DNA of 7,533 bases, taken from assembly GCA_023132075.1 (NCBI GenBank), contig JAGLYT010000073.1, forward strand, positions 1-7,533, in the 5' to 3' direction. This document shows, piece by piece, positions 1 through 6,438 of this stretch. The notes under the pieces are model-generated. The model was not told the origin of the DNA. It saw only the letters and a program-made list of their open reading frames with translations, and did no database searches. The translations under genes were made by a program, and so were the position numbers. Source of the stretch: a bacterium (GTDB lineage: Bacteria; CBDUZB01; JAGLHV01). Every line of letters starts with the position of its first letter. Within the stretch, counting starts at the first letter, position 1.

Positions 1-1251
1 GAGCAGTTAATTAATCCGAAAGTTAAAACTCCTTATTCATCAAAGTTTGAAGAAGTATCCGGGGTTGAGGTTATAGATGAATATACTTTACGGATAACTT
101 ATAAAGAACCTTTTTCTCCAGGGCTTTCTTCCTGGGGAATGGGGATTATCCCCCGTCATATTTTCCAAAAAGGAGATTTTAATACCCATCCGGCTAATCA
201 GTGTCCCATAGGTACAGGCCCTTATATTTTCAAGGAATGGAAAAGAGATGAAAAAATTGTTCTGGAGGCAAATCCCGAATATTTCGAAGGGAAACCCTAT
301 ATAGATAAATATGTTTATCGTATTATTCCTGACCAGGCAGTAGAATTTTTGGAATTAAAATCAGGAAATATTGACATGATGACTCTTACTCCTCACCAAT
401 ACCAAAGTGAAACGAATTCTTTACAGTTTCAGGAGCAATTTAACCGTTTTCGGTATCCTAATTTTGTATATACTTATCTCGGTTATAATCTCCTTAATCC
501 TCTTTTTAAAGATAAACGGATTCGGCAGGCGATAGCTTATGCCATAAACAAAGAAGAGATTATTCAGGGGGTACTTTTAGGTTTGGGAAAACCGGCAACC
601 GGTCCTTTCCCTCCTCTTTCCTGGGCATATAACCCGGCGGTAAAACAGTATCCGTATGATATTGATAAAGCAAAAGAGATTCTGAATGAAATAGGATGGA
701 AAGATACAAATAACGATGGAATTTTGGATAAGAACGGAAAAAAGTTTGAATTTACTATTACCACTAATCAGGGCAATAAAATGAGGGCGCTTTGTGCTGA
801 GATTATTCAGGCTAATTTAAGTAAAATAGGAATAAAAATAAATATTCATATTATAGAATGGAGTTCTTTTATTCATCAGTATATAGATAAGAAAAAATTT
901 GAAGCAATTATTTTGGGCTGGTCATTATCTTTTGATCCTGATTGTTATAATATCTGGCATTCCAGTCAAATGAAGGAAGATAAATACAATTTTATTTCTT
1001 ATAAAAATGAAGAGGTTGATAAACTTTTAGTAAAGGGAAGAAGAGTTTTTGATCAGGAAAAAAGAAAAGAGATTTATTATCGTATTCATACTATTCTTGC
1101 GGAGGAACAGCCCTATACTTTTTTATATGTAGGAGATGCCTTGCCGGTGATACATAATAGATTTTATGGTGTAAAGGTTTCTTCTTCGGGTATTGGATAT
1201 AATTTTATTAAGTGGTATGTGCCTAAAAGTTTACAAAAGTATGCTCCATAG
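1..1251 (+). CDS. Family-5 extracellular solute-binding protein, peptide/nickel ABC importer (5'-truncated by window edge)
   Basis: The frame is open from base 1, so the gene begins upstream; 416 residues are visible. Family-5 binding proteins are usually about 500-550 residues, so the signal peptide and roughly the first hundred residues are missing. It should be exported and deliver oligopeptides or a similar ligand to a DppBC-type permease. Family hallmarks are PIGTGPYIF (GTGPY at visible residues 71-75), then an aromatic/charged stretch with NPEYFEGKPYID, a block with LGYNLLNPLFKDKRIRQAI (the typical LxxNxxxPxFxDxRVRxAI region), and a C-terminus closing on a WYVP-type motif. Residues 235-243 read DTNNDGILD, a DxNxDGxxD calcium-loop pattern. 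The stop is TAG. Probable partners dppB and dppC lie 5.2 kb downstream on the same strand. Which substrate it binds cannot be told from sequence. Family is near certain; ligand is unknown. Confidence 0.93.
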   Translation, partial: EQLINPKVKTPYSSKFEEVSGVEVIDEYTLRITYKEPFSPGLSSWGMGIIPRHIFQKGDFNTHPANQCPIGTGPYIFKEWKRDEKIVLEANPEYFEGKPYIDKYVYRIIPDQAVEFLELKSGNIDMMTLTPHQYQSETNSLQFQEQFNRFRYPNFVYTYLGYNLLNPLFKDKRIRQAIAYAINKEEIIQGVLLGLGKPATGPFPPLSWAYNPAVKQYPYDIDKAKEILNEIGWKDTNNDGILDKNGKKFEFTITTNQGNKMRALCAEIIQANLSKIGIKINIHIIEWSSFIHQYIDKKKFEAIILGWSLSFDPDCYNIWHSSQMKEDKYNFISYKNEEVDKLLVKGRRVFDQEKRKEIYYRIHTILAEEQPYTFLYVGDALPVIHNRFYGVKVSSSGIGYNFIKWYVPKSLQKYAP

Positions 1252-1374
1252 GCACAAAAAAACAGATTTTTATTCATGGAAATAGGCAATAATGTACTAC
1301 TTTCTCTTATAGATTATTTAATCAGGGATTCCTTTTTTCTATATTAATCCTATTTTCATAAAAAAGGTTTTTAA

Positions 1375-1403
1375 TTGACAAGGAATGATATTTTTTGTAT
1401 TAT
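1375..1403 (+). promoter_or_regulatory. Sigma-70-type promoter of the glmU-prs-rplY-pth unit
   Basis: TTGACA (1375-1380) is a perfect -35 box. A 17-base spacer follows, then TATTAT (1398-1403), one mismatch from TATAAT. Transcription would start near 1409-1412, leaving a leader of about 35-40 bases before the glmU ATG. It is the best promoter-like match I see in the window and falls in the 196-base gap (1252-1447) after the binding-protein gene. The rest of that gap is AT-rich and holds no gene I can support. Confidence 0.75.
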
Positions 1404-1447
1404 AACATCGCTAAAAAGAGTGATTTTTAATTTGAAGTAGGGATAAA

Positions 1448-2476
1448 ATGGAAAAAGATTTAGCTGTTATTGTTCTTGCCGCCGGAAAAGGTACACGGAT
1501 GAAGTCAAGTTTCCCTAAGATTTTGCATCAATTGTGCGGCAAACCGATGATTGGGTATGTTTTAGATGTAATCCGTAAAGTGGGCAGTGAGAAAAATTTT
1601 TTAGTAGTAGGTCACAAAAAAGAACAGGTTAAAAGAGAAATTAAAGAGGAATTACCCTTTTTTTATAATGAATTTAGTTTTGTATTTCAGAAAGAACTTT
1701 TAGGTTCAGGACATGCAGTACTTCAGACAGAAAAAAACCTTAAAAATTTTAAAGGTTGTGTTTTAGTAATAAGTGGAGATGTTCCGTTAATTGAGAAAGA
1801 AACTTTGGTAAAGTTAGTTAAACAGCATAAAAAGGATAAAAATGTTGCGACTATCCTTACTACTCAGATAGAAAATCCATTTTCTTATGGGAGAATAATT
1901 CGTAGTAAAAATAATGAAGTGGAAGGAATCGTAGAAGAAAAAGATGCGTCTTTTAGCCAAAGAACGATAAAAGAAATAAATAGCGGAATTTATTGTTTTT
2001 CAGCTAAATTTCTCTTTGGGTCTTTGCCTTTGGTGCGCTGTGCTAACAAAAAAGGGGAATATTATCTTACGGATGTAATAAAAATATTAAAGGAGAAAGG
2101 AAATAGAATCGGGGCGTTTAAAATAAAGGATGAAAAACAGGTTATAGGTATTAATGATAGAATAAATTTAGCTTGTGCTGAACAGCTGATACAACAAAAA
2201 ATTCTAAAAAAATTAATGTTAAAAGGAGTAACTATTATTAATCCGCAAGAAACTTACATTGAGGATTCAGTGAAAATTGGGAAAGATACGATTATTTCTC
2301 CGGGTGTTAGTCTTCAAGGAAAAACACAAATCGGAGAAAATTGTCATATAGGGCATTGTACAATAATAAAAGATTCTTATTTGGGAAACGGGGTTAAGGT
2401 TCAAATTAGTGTTTTGGAGAAAACTGAAATTTCTTCTAAAACCAGCGTAGCACCTTTTTCTTATATGAAAGGTTGA
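1448..2476 (+). CDS. glmU: Short GlmU-type UDP-N-acetylglucosamine pyrophosphorylase lacking the acetyltransferase active-site region
   Basis: The uridylyltransferase half converts GlcNAc-1-phosphate and UTP to UDP-GlcNAc for peptidoglycan and envelope glycans. Visible motifs are LAAGKGTRM with the FPKILH lysine (residues 10-27, K24), GSGHA (86-90), SGDVPLI with the expected Mg-binding D111 (109-115), YGRII (147-151), IVEEKDAS (161-168), EINSGIY (176-182) and GINDR with N236 (234-238). A left-handed beta-helix of hexapeptide repeats starts near residue 262. The protein stops at residue 342, just after APFSYMKG, where full-length GlmU (about 450-460 residues) has its PFxxLRPG segment and then the acetyltransferase catalytic Lys, His and Tyr. 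The stretch after the stop codes for none of this in any forward frame. The ATG is preceded by a modest AGGGA ribosome site. It is the first gene of the operon. I infer a monofunctional pyrophosphorylase; the family assignment itself is firm. Confidence 0.9.
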   Translation: MEKDLAVIVLAAGKGTRMKSSFPKILHQLCGKPMIGYVLDVIRKVGSEKNFLVVGHKKEQVKREIKEELPFFYNEFSFVFQKELLGSGHAVLQTEKNLKNFKGCVLVISGDVPLIEKETLVKLVKQHKKDKNVATILTTQIENPFSYGRIIRSKNNEVEGIVEEKDASFSQRTIKEINSGIYCFSAKFLFGSLPLVRCANKKGEYYLTDVIKILKEKGNRIGAFKIKDEKQVIGINDRINLACAEQLIQQKILKKLMLKGVTIINPQETYIEDSVKIGKDTIISPGVSLQGKTQIGENCHIGHCTIIKDSYLGNGVKVQISVLEKTEISSKTSVAPFSYMKG

Positions 2477-2594
2477 TTTTAAACAATAGCAATCAATAGT
2501 TATTGAGTAAAAAAACCGGTAGGAACAGTGAAGAATAAAAGAAAAAGCTATTGATAATTATCATAAATGAAAATAAGTTTTTCGAGGAGAAGAA
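2477..2594 (+). other. glmU-prs spacer with overlapping inverted repeats
   Basis: This 118-base non-coding spacer is long compared with the other gaps in the operon. ATCAATAG (2492-2499) is complementary to CTATTGAT (2548-2555). CAATA/TATTG (2494-2498 and 2501-2505) can form a competing local hairpin, and TGATAATTATCA (2552-2563) is a perfect palindrome sharing bases with the right arm. The mutually exclusive pairings could suit a leader or operator, but the sequence is very AT-rich and function is unproven. A GAGGAG ribosome site for prs sits at its end (2584-2589). Confidence 0.35.
2552..2563. promoter_or_regulatory. Perfect 12-bp palindrome in the prs leader
   Basis: TGATAATTATCA reads identically on both strands and lies 31 bases before the prs ATG. 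Its half-sites resemble those of the Fur box (TGATAATnATTATCA), but three central bases are absent, so Fur binding is not claimed. It could be an operator or a chance AT-rich palindrome. Confidence 0.25.
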
Positions 2595-3530
2595 ATGAAC
2601 GAATTAAAAGTTTTTAGCGGTAATGCTAATCTTAAACTTGCCCAGGATATATGTGACTATTTGTCTATTCCCTTAGGACAGGCACGAGTGACTAAATTTG
2701 CCGATGGTGAGATTAATGTACAGATAAATGAGAATATTAGAGGGACGGATTGTTTTCTTATTCAACCTACATGTCCTCCGGTAAATGATAATTTGATGGA
2801 ACTTTTGATTATGATTGATGCTCTTTCTCGTGCTTCGGCACGGAGAATTACAGCTGTATTACCTTATTATGGATATGGACGGCAGGATAGAAAGGTAGAG
2901 CCTCGTGTACCCATTACTGCTAAATTAGTAGCTAATTTAATTACTTCTTCCGGGGTAAGCCGTTTGCTAATGCTGGATTTACATGCAGGACAAATTCAGG
3001 GATTTTTTGATATTCCTGTGGATCATTTGTATTCTACGCCTGTTCTGGTCAAATATTTTAAGAAAAAAAATATCTCTGATCTAGTTGTTGTATCTCCTGA
3101 TGCCGGTGGAGTGGAGAGAGCACGGGCTTTTGCTAAAAGATTAGATGCGGATTTGGCTGTTGGAGATAAAAGGAGATCTGGTCCCAATCGAGTTGATACA
3201 ATGAATATAATTGGAAATGTTGAAGGTAAAAATGCTATTATCTTTGATGATATGATAGATACTGCTGGTAGTTTGGTTAAAGTGGTTGAAGCTTTAAAAA
3301 GGGAAAAGGTTTTAAATGTTTATGCGGTAGCAACCCATGCTGTTTTATCAGGACCGGCGATTGAAAGAATAAGTAATTCGGCAATAAAAAAATTGATTGT
3401 TACTGATTCTATTGTTTTGGGTGAGGAAAAGAAAATAAGTAAAATAAAAGTTCTTTCTGTTGCGGAGTTATTAGGAGAGGCAATATCGCGCATTAATAAA
3501 GAAGAATCAGTAAGTACTTTGTTCATATGA
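2595..3530 (+). CDS. prs: Ribose-phosphate pyrophosphokinase (PRPP synthetase, class I)
   Basis: This cytosolic enzyme transfers pyrophosphate from ATP to ribose-5-phosphate, giving PRPP for purine, pyrimidine, NAD, His and Trp synthesis. At 311 residues it matches the class I bacterial length (about 310-320). Diagnostic segments are FADGEI (35-40), the catalytic flexible loop around [10 protein letters not shown] to PITAK (91-110), [12 protein letters not shown] with the metal-binding histidine H130 (127-138), [12 protein letters not shown] (166-177), the KRR triplet (192-194) that carries the catalytic Lys and Arg in the family, and the PRPP loop [10 protein letters not shown] (217-226). 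The C-terminus ends in the usual SVSTLF-like tail. The ATG has a good AGGAG site five bases upstream. It follows glmU by 118 bases and precedes rplY by 38, the common glmU-prs-rplY order. No key residue appears to be missing. Confidence 0.98.
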   Translation: MNELKVFSGNANLKLAQDICDYLSIPLGQARVTKFADGEINVQINENIRGTDCFLIQPTCPPVNDNLMELLIMIDALSRASARRITAVLPYYGYGRQDRKVEPRVPITAKLVANLITSSGVSRLLMLDLHAGQIQGFFDIPVDHLYSTPVLVKYFKKKNISDLVVVSPDAGGVERARAFAKRLDADLAVGDKRRSGPNRVDTMNIIGNVEGKNAIIFDDMIDTAGSLVKVVEALKREKVLNVYAVATHAVLSGPAIERISNSAIKKLIVTDSIVLGEEKKISKIKVLSVAELLGEAISRINKEESVSTLFI

Positions 3531-3557
3531 GTTAAATAAAATATTATATAGGTGATT

Positions 3558-3564
3558 AAGGAGG
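3558..3564 (+). promoter_or_regulatory. Near-perfect Shine-Dalgarno of rplY
   Basis: AAGGAGG sits four bases before the rplY ATG. It is the strongest ribosome binding site in the window and fixes the start at 3569. It fits a ribosomal protein gene needing high translation. Confidence 0.8.
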
Positions 3565-3568
3565 ATAC

Positions 3569-4255
3569 ATGGAGAAGGAAGTGTTTTTAAATGCAGAGAA
3601 AAGGACTGAAATGACCAGAGGAGAAATAAACGAATTACGTTTGCGGGGGGAGTTGCCGGCAGTGTTGTATGGAAGAGGACAGGAAACTATTCCTCTTATA
3701 ATAAATGAGAAGGAATTCAGAAAAACTATGCATACGGAACTAGGAGAAAATATTGTTATTACTTTAAAAGTTAAGGGAGAGAATAAAAAAACCCATTCTG
3801 TTATTGTAAAAGATTGGCAAATAGATTCGATAAAAGGTAATTTATTACATATTGATTTTTGCCAAATTTCTCTAAAGAAGGAAATTGTGGTAGATGTTCT
3901 TGTAGAAACAGTGGGGGAAGCACCGGGGGTGAAAGAAAAAGGCGGAGTATTGGAACACATCTTAAGAGAGTTGGAAGTTAAGTGTTTACCTGTCCGAATC
4001 CCTCATTCTATTACAGTTGATATCTCACATCTTCAGATAGGTGAAAATATTTTAGTAAAAGATATAGTTGTTCCTGAAGGGCTAAAAATACTAAATGATT
4101 TGGAACAAATTGTTGTAAACATAGTGGCTTCCACTGTTCTTGAAGAAAAAACAGAAGAGGCTATAGCTGGGGAAACTGCAGAGCCTGAAGTAATCAGTAA
4201 GGGTAAGAAAGAGGAAGAAGGAGACGGGGGAGAGAAGGAAGGGGGAAAGGAGTAA
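3569..4255 (+). CDS. rplY: 50S ribosomal protein L25, long CTC (general stress protein) form
   Basis: L25 binds 5S rRNA in the large ribosomal subunit; the long CTC form adds a C-terminal domain and in some bacteria is stress-associated. The N-terminal L25 domain spans about residues 5-97: RLRGELPAVLYGRG (24-37) matches the family's arginine-rich RxxGxxPaVlYG segment, and HIDF (94-97) closes it. The CTC beta-domain follows (about 100-188) with GEAPGVKEKGGVLEHILRE (116-134) and PVRIPHSITVDIS (141-153). The last 40 residues are a low-complexity, mostly acidic tail ending in EEEGDGGEKEGGKE, common in this family and probably disordered. Its DNA is a 48-base nearly pure purine tract. At 228 residues the length fits the family. 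The gene sits between prs and pth as in many bacteria; pth starts seven bases after its stop. Confidence 0.97.
   Translation: MEKEVFLNAEKRTEMTRGEINELRLRGELPAVLYGRGQETIPLIINEKEFRKTMHTELGENIVITLKVKGENKKTHSVIVKDWQIDSIKGNLLHIDFCQISLKKEIVVDVLVETVGEAPGVKEKGGVLEHILRELEVKCLPVRIPHSITVDISHLQIGENILVKDIVVPEGLKILNDLEQIVVNIVASTVLEEKTEEAIAGETAEPEVISKGKKEEEGDGGEKEGGKE
4205..4252 (+). other. Polypurine tract at the rplY 3' end containing the pth ribosome site
   Basis: Of 48 bases only C4225 is a pyrimidine. The tract encodes the Glu/Gly/Lys tail of L25 and contains several Shine-Dalgarno-like stretches (GAGGA, AAGGAG). The last of these, AAGGAG at 4247-4252, lies 10 bases before the pth GTG and probably serves it, coupling the two genes. 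Confidence 0.5.
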
Positions 4256-4262
4256 TTTTTAA

Positions 4263-4841
4263 GTGAAATTAGTTATAGGGTTAGGAAATCCAGGACGAAA
4301 ATATCAAAAAACCAGACATAATCTCGGGTTTTTGGTTATAGATGCTTTAGCTAAAGAGTTTAAAATAAAATTGAATAAAATTAAATATGATTCGTTGTGT
4401 GGCGATGGATGGATAGATGAGGCGGTTATTTTAGCTGAGCCAATGACTTTTATGAATTTAAGTGGTAAATCAGTAAATAGGTTGATAAAAAAATATAAAG
4501 TTGATTTGAAAGATACGATAGTTATTTATGATGATTTAAATTTGGATTTAGGTGTTTTAAAAATAAAGAAAAGCGGTTCAAGCGGTGGACATAACGGAAT
4601 AAAATCAATCATTGAGCATTTGCAGTCTAATTGTTTTCCCAGGATACGTTTGGGAATAGGAAGGCCGAATGAGGTGGTAGATTTGACACGGTATGTCCTT
4701 TCTACTTTTCAAAAGGAAGAGCATGAAAAAGTAGGAGAAATGGTTTCAAAAAGTGTCGAAGCCATTAAACTGATTTTTAAGGGTGGAATAGATAAGGCAA
4801 TGACTGTTTATAATAAGAAGATAATTAAAAAAGAAAACTAA
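4263..4841 (+). CDS. pth: Peptidyl-tRNA hydrolase (GTG start)
   Basis: Pth cleaves the ester bond of peptidyl-tRNAs that drop off ribosomes, recycling tRNA in the cytosol. The protein has 192 residues, the normal size. It opens with the canonical KLVIGLGNPG (N9), then YQKTRHNLGF with the catalytic histidine H19, EPMTFMNLSG (N65), YDDLNLDLG (D90, the residue that activates the histidine in the family) and KSGSSGGHNGIKSI (N111), followed by FPRIRLGIGRP. The initiation codon is GTG: the N-terminus matches the family from the first codon and no in-frame ATG lies near it. Its ribosome site AAGGAG is inside the end of rplY, suggesting translational coupling. A seven-base gap separates it from rplY, and the glycosyltransferase starts 11 bases after its stop. 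All expected catalytic residues are present. Confidence 0.98.
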   Translation: MKLVIGLGNPGRKYQKTRHNLGFLVIDALAKEFKIKLNKIKYDSLCGDGWIDEAVILAEPMTFMNLSGKSVNRLIKKYKVDLKDTIVIYDDLNLDLGVLKIKKSGSSGGHNGIKSIIEHLQSNCFPRIRLGIGRPNEVVDLTRYVLSTFQKEEHEKVGEMVSKSVEAIKLIFKGGIDKAMTVYNKKIIKKEN

Positions 4842-4852
4842 GAAACGATAAA

Positions 4853-5770
4853 ATGGAGAAAAAGTTTTTAATAATATTATTATCTATAATATGTATAGGA
4901 AGCTTTTTAAGAATTTATAAATTAGCTAATCAAAGTTTTTGGATTGATGAAGCAACAGCAATTCAAAAGTCAAGAGAACTTCCTTCTTTAGATAATCTTG
5001 AATCATGGGAAACACACTGGATGTCTCCCCCCTTTTATAATTTACTACTTCATTTTTGGATAATCTTGTTCGGAGAAAATGAATTTGCTGTAAGGTCTTT
5101 GTCAGTTGTTTTTGGAATATTAACAATTCTGCTTGTTTATATTGTAGGTGCAGATTTGTTTAATAAAAGAACAGCTGTTTTTAGTAGTTTGATACTCGCT
5201 ATTTCTCCATTTCATATTGCTTTTTCCCAGGATGTAAAGATGTATCCTTTGTTATCTTTTTTAGGCCTGCTTTCCGTTTATCTTTGTTACAAAACGCTTT
5301 TTAGTAAAAAAAGATTTTACTGGTTAGTTTATTTTTTTGTTACTGTGTTAATGCTTTATACTCACAATTGGGCAATTTTTTTACTTATTTCTGAAAATAT
5401 ATTTTTCCTTTTGGTTAAAAAACATACAATTAATACAAAAAAATACTTATTAAGCCAATTATTTATTGGTTTATGTTATCTCCCATGGTTACCGGTTCTA
5501 TTTAAACAAATTATAAATTCAAAATATTATGTTTGTCTTCCCCTGAGTGATATTTATGATATTTCGGCATTATTAGCGGTATATTGTGGAACAATTATTC
5601 AGTTGGGAGAAAGCATTTATGATGTAGGTACGTTTTCTTCGGTAATAGGTGGTAGTTTATACGGGTTGTTGTTTTTTTTGGGGTTGTCAATAAACGAACA
5701 AAAAAAAATTGATAAATATTATTTCTGGAAATCGAAAGAAACCCTATTGATGGTTAGTTGTTTTTTTTGA
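4853..5770 (+). CDS. N-terminal fragment (305 aa) of the GT39-like glycosyltransferase
   Basis: This is the segment translated without recoding. It starts at ATG 11 bases after the pth stop with only a weak ribosome site, so it probably relies on coupling to pth. It carries the first membrane helix (about residues 5-21), the external loop with the D32/E33 pair, and several further helices up to the C-terminal ETLLMVSCFF. The catalytic acidic pair is kept, but the later helices and the C-terminal domain are lost, so activity on its own is doubtful. Confidence 0.6.
   Translation: MEKKFLIILLSIICIGSFLRIYKLANQSFWIDEATAIQKSRELPSLDNLESWETHWMSPPFYNLLLHFWIILFGENEFAVRSLSVVFGILTILLVYIVGADLFNKRTAVFSSLILAISPFHIAFSQDVKMYPLLSFLGLLSVYLCYKTLFSKKRFYWLVYFFVTVLMLYTHNWAIFLLISENIFFLLVKKHTINTKKYLLSQLFIGLCYLPWLPVLFKQIINSKYYVCLPLSDIYDISALLAVYCGTIIQLGESIYDVGTFSSVIGGSLYGLLFFLGLSINEQKKIDKYYFWKSKETLLMVSCFF
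5761..5768 (+). other. T8 run at the glycosyltransferase frameshift (slippery heptamer then TGA)
   Basis: In the upstream frame the codons read TGT TTT TTT TGA. T5761-TTT-TTT is a canonical X XXY YYZ -1 slippery heptamer immediately before the stop. One extra T, or a -1 slip here, joins CFF to LTMSILFVIG, which restores the expected membrane protein. ATG 5773-5775 in the new frame lies two bases after the TGA, so stop-restart translation is also possible. Confidence 0.7.
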
Positions 5771-6072
5771 CGATGAGTATTCTTTTTGTAATTGGTTTTA
5801 AACTTCCGATGTTCCATACGAGGTATACTATTATAGTTTTTCCATTATTTTGTCTTTTTGTTGGAAAGGGCATCACCGGAATTAGGTCGTTTAAATTACA
5901 GATTTTAATAGTTTTAATATTAGTTTTTATTGCAGCTTTTACATTGAGTAAATATTATTATAGATTTGTAAAGTCTTATGATCGGGAATTAACTGATTAT
6001 GTTAGGCAAAATTTAGATGAAAATGATTTCATAGTAATTGACCCAAATTGGATTGGTGCAACTTTTGAGTAG
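5761..6072 (+). pseudogene. Middle segment of the interrupted glycosyltransferase
   Basis: It is open in the frame one base back from the first segment, with ATG 5773 as the first usable start. It encodes the last membrane helices (LTMSILFVIG; YTIIVFPLFCLFVGKGI; a hydrophobic stretch beginning QILIVLILVF), with FHTRY between the first two, as GT39-like proteins carry H/R-R-Y near the final helices. It then enters the soluble C-terminal domain (RELTDYVRQNLDENDFIVID). It ends at the amber codon 6070-6072. Confidence 0.6.
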
Positions 6073-6321
6073 TATTATAAAAATTGTGCCCGGGATAAAG
6101 GTGAAATAGAGAAAATAATAAATCCGTCGCGATTGAAGGCATTTCATCTCTTTCAGAAAATAAAAAACACTAAAAAATTTAATAAACTAATTCTTTTGTA
6201 TTCACATAAAGTTCCGAAAACCGAACTTAAAGAATTCAAAAAATATTTAGATAATAACCTTTGTTTATTTAGTGAAACTAATTTTAGAAACAAGAAAGTT
6301 ATTTTTTATAAACTTGAATAA
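6073..6321 (+). pseudogene. C-terminal segment of the interrupted glycosyltransferase
   Basis: It continues the middle segment's frame directly after the amber codon for 82 codons with no further stop, beginning YYKNCARDKGEIEK. It encodes a Lys-rich soluble domain typical of the extracytoplasmic C-terminus of this enzyme type and ends at TAA. The only early start candidate is TTG 6133 with no ribosome site, so independent translation is unlikely. The surviving open frame in AT-rich DNA argues that the amber is recent. Confidence 0.55.
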
Positions 6322-6438
6322 AAAACGGGTAATTCTTTTTGAGAACAATCAGAAAAAAAAATTCCCAAACGAGTTAGTGAAAAAGATTTTGGAAGTAAAA
6401 AAAATATAATTTTGCAGGCAGAGAAATAAGTTTTCAGG

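Larger units (their letters stand above)
4853..6321 (+). pseudogene. GT39/PMT_2-type membrane glycosyltransferase, interrupted by a frameshift and an amber codon
   Basis: Read together, three open segments make one protein of about 489 residues, a usual size for polyprenyl-phosphate-sugar-dependent GT39 enzymes, which glycosylate lipids or proteins on the outer face of the cytoplasmic membrane. Family marks in the N-terminal part are SFWIDEA with the catalytic-type D32/E33 in the first external loop, MSPPFYNLLLHFW (57-69), QDVKMYPLL (126-134) and LYTHNWAIF (168-176), with many membrane helices. The first segment ends at TGA 5768-5770 in a T8 run; the next continues one frame back. The second ends at TAG 6070-6072; the third resumes in the same frame to TAA 6319-6321. 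The total length is one base short of a whole number of codons. Sampled lines show about 18-30% GC, against about 38-45% in sampled prs and dppB lines. Substrate cannot be told. Alternatives to decay are sequencing error or recoding. Confidence 0.8.

Noticed and set aside
1249-1347. Reading through the binding-protein TAG gives 31 more sense codons to TAA, which with the amber in the glycosyltransferase might hint that TAG is reassigned.
   Set aside because: The protein already ends at the normal family C-terminus (WYVPKSLQKY), the extension resembles nothing, and a 31-codon open stretch is not rare by chance.
1331-1372. CCTTTTTT (1331-1338) and AAAAAAGG (1360-1367) followed by TTTTT as a terminator for the binding-protein gene.
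   Set aside because: The stem has only two G-C pairs and a 21-base loop, so it would be too weak; I do not call a terminator.
2552-2563. Fur box upstream of prs.
   Set aside because: The palindrome lacks the three central bases of the 7-1-7 motif and prs is not a usual iron-regulated gene.
2477-2594. Possible continuation of glmU after its stop in another frame.
   Set aside because: All three forward frames hit stops quickly and none encodes the missing acetyltransferase motifs; the space is too short.
3556-3960. Minus-strand open frame of 134 codons opposite rplY, and similar ones opposite prs, dppB and the glycosyltransferase.
   Set aside because: They lie wholly antisense to well-recognised genes, show no family motif in their translations and have no sensible context.
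6405-6410. Perfect TATAAT as the dppB promoter.
   Set aside because: No -35-like hexamer at 16-18 bases and no extended -10; such hexamers are expected by chance in this AT-rich gap. Mentioned only as context.
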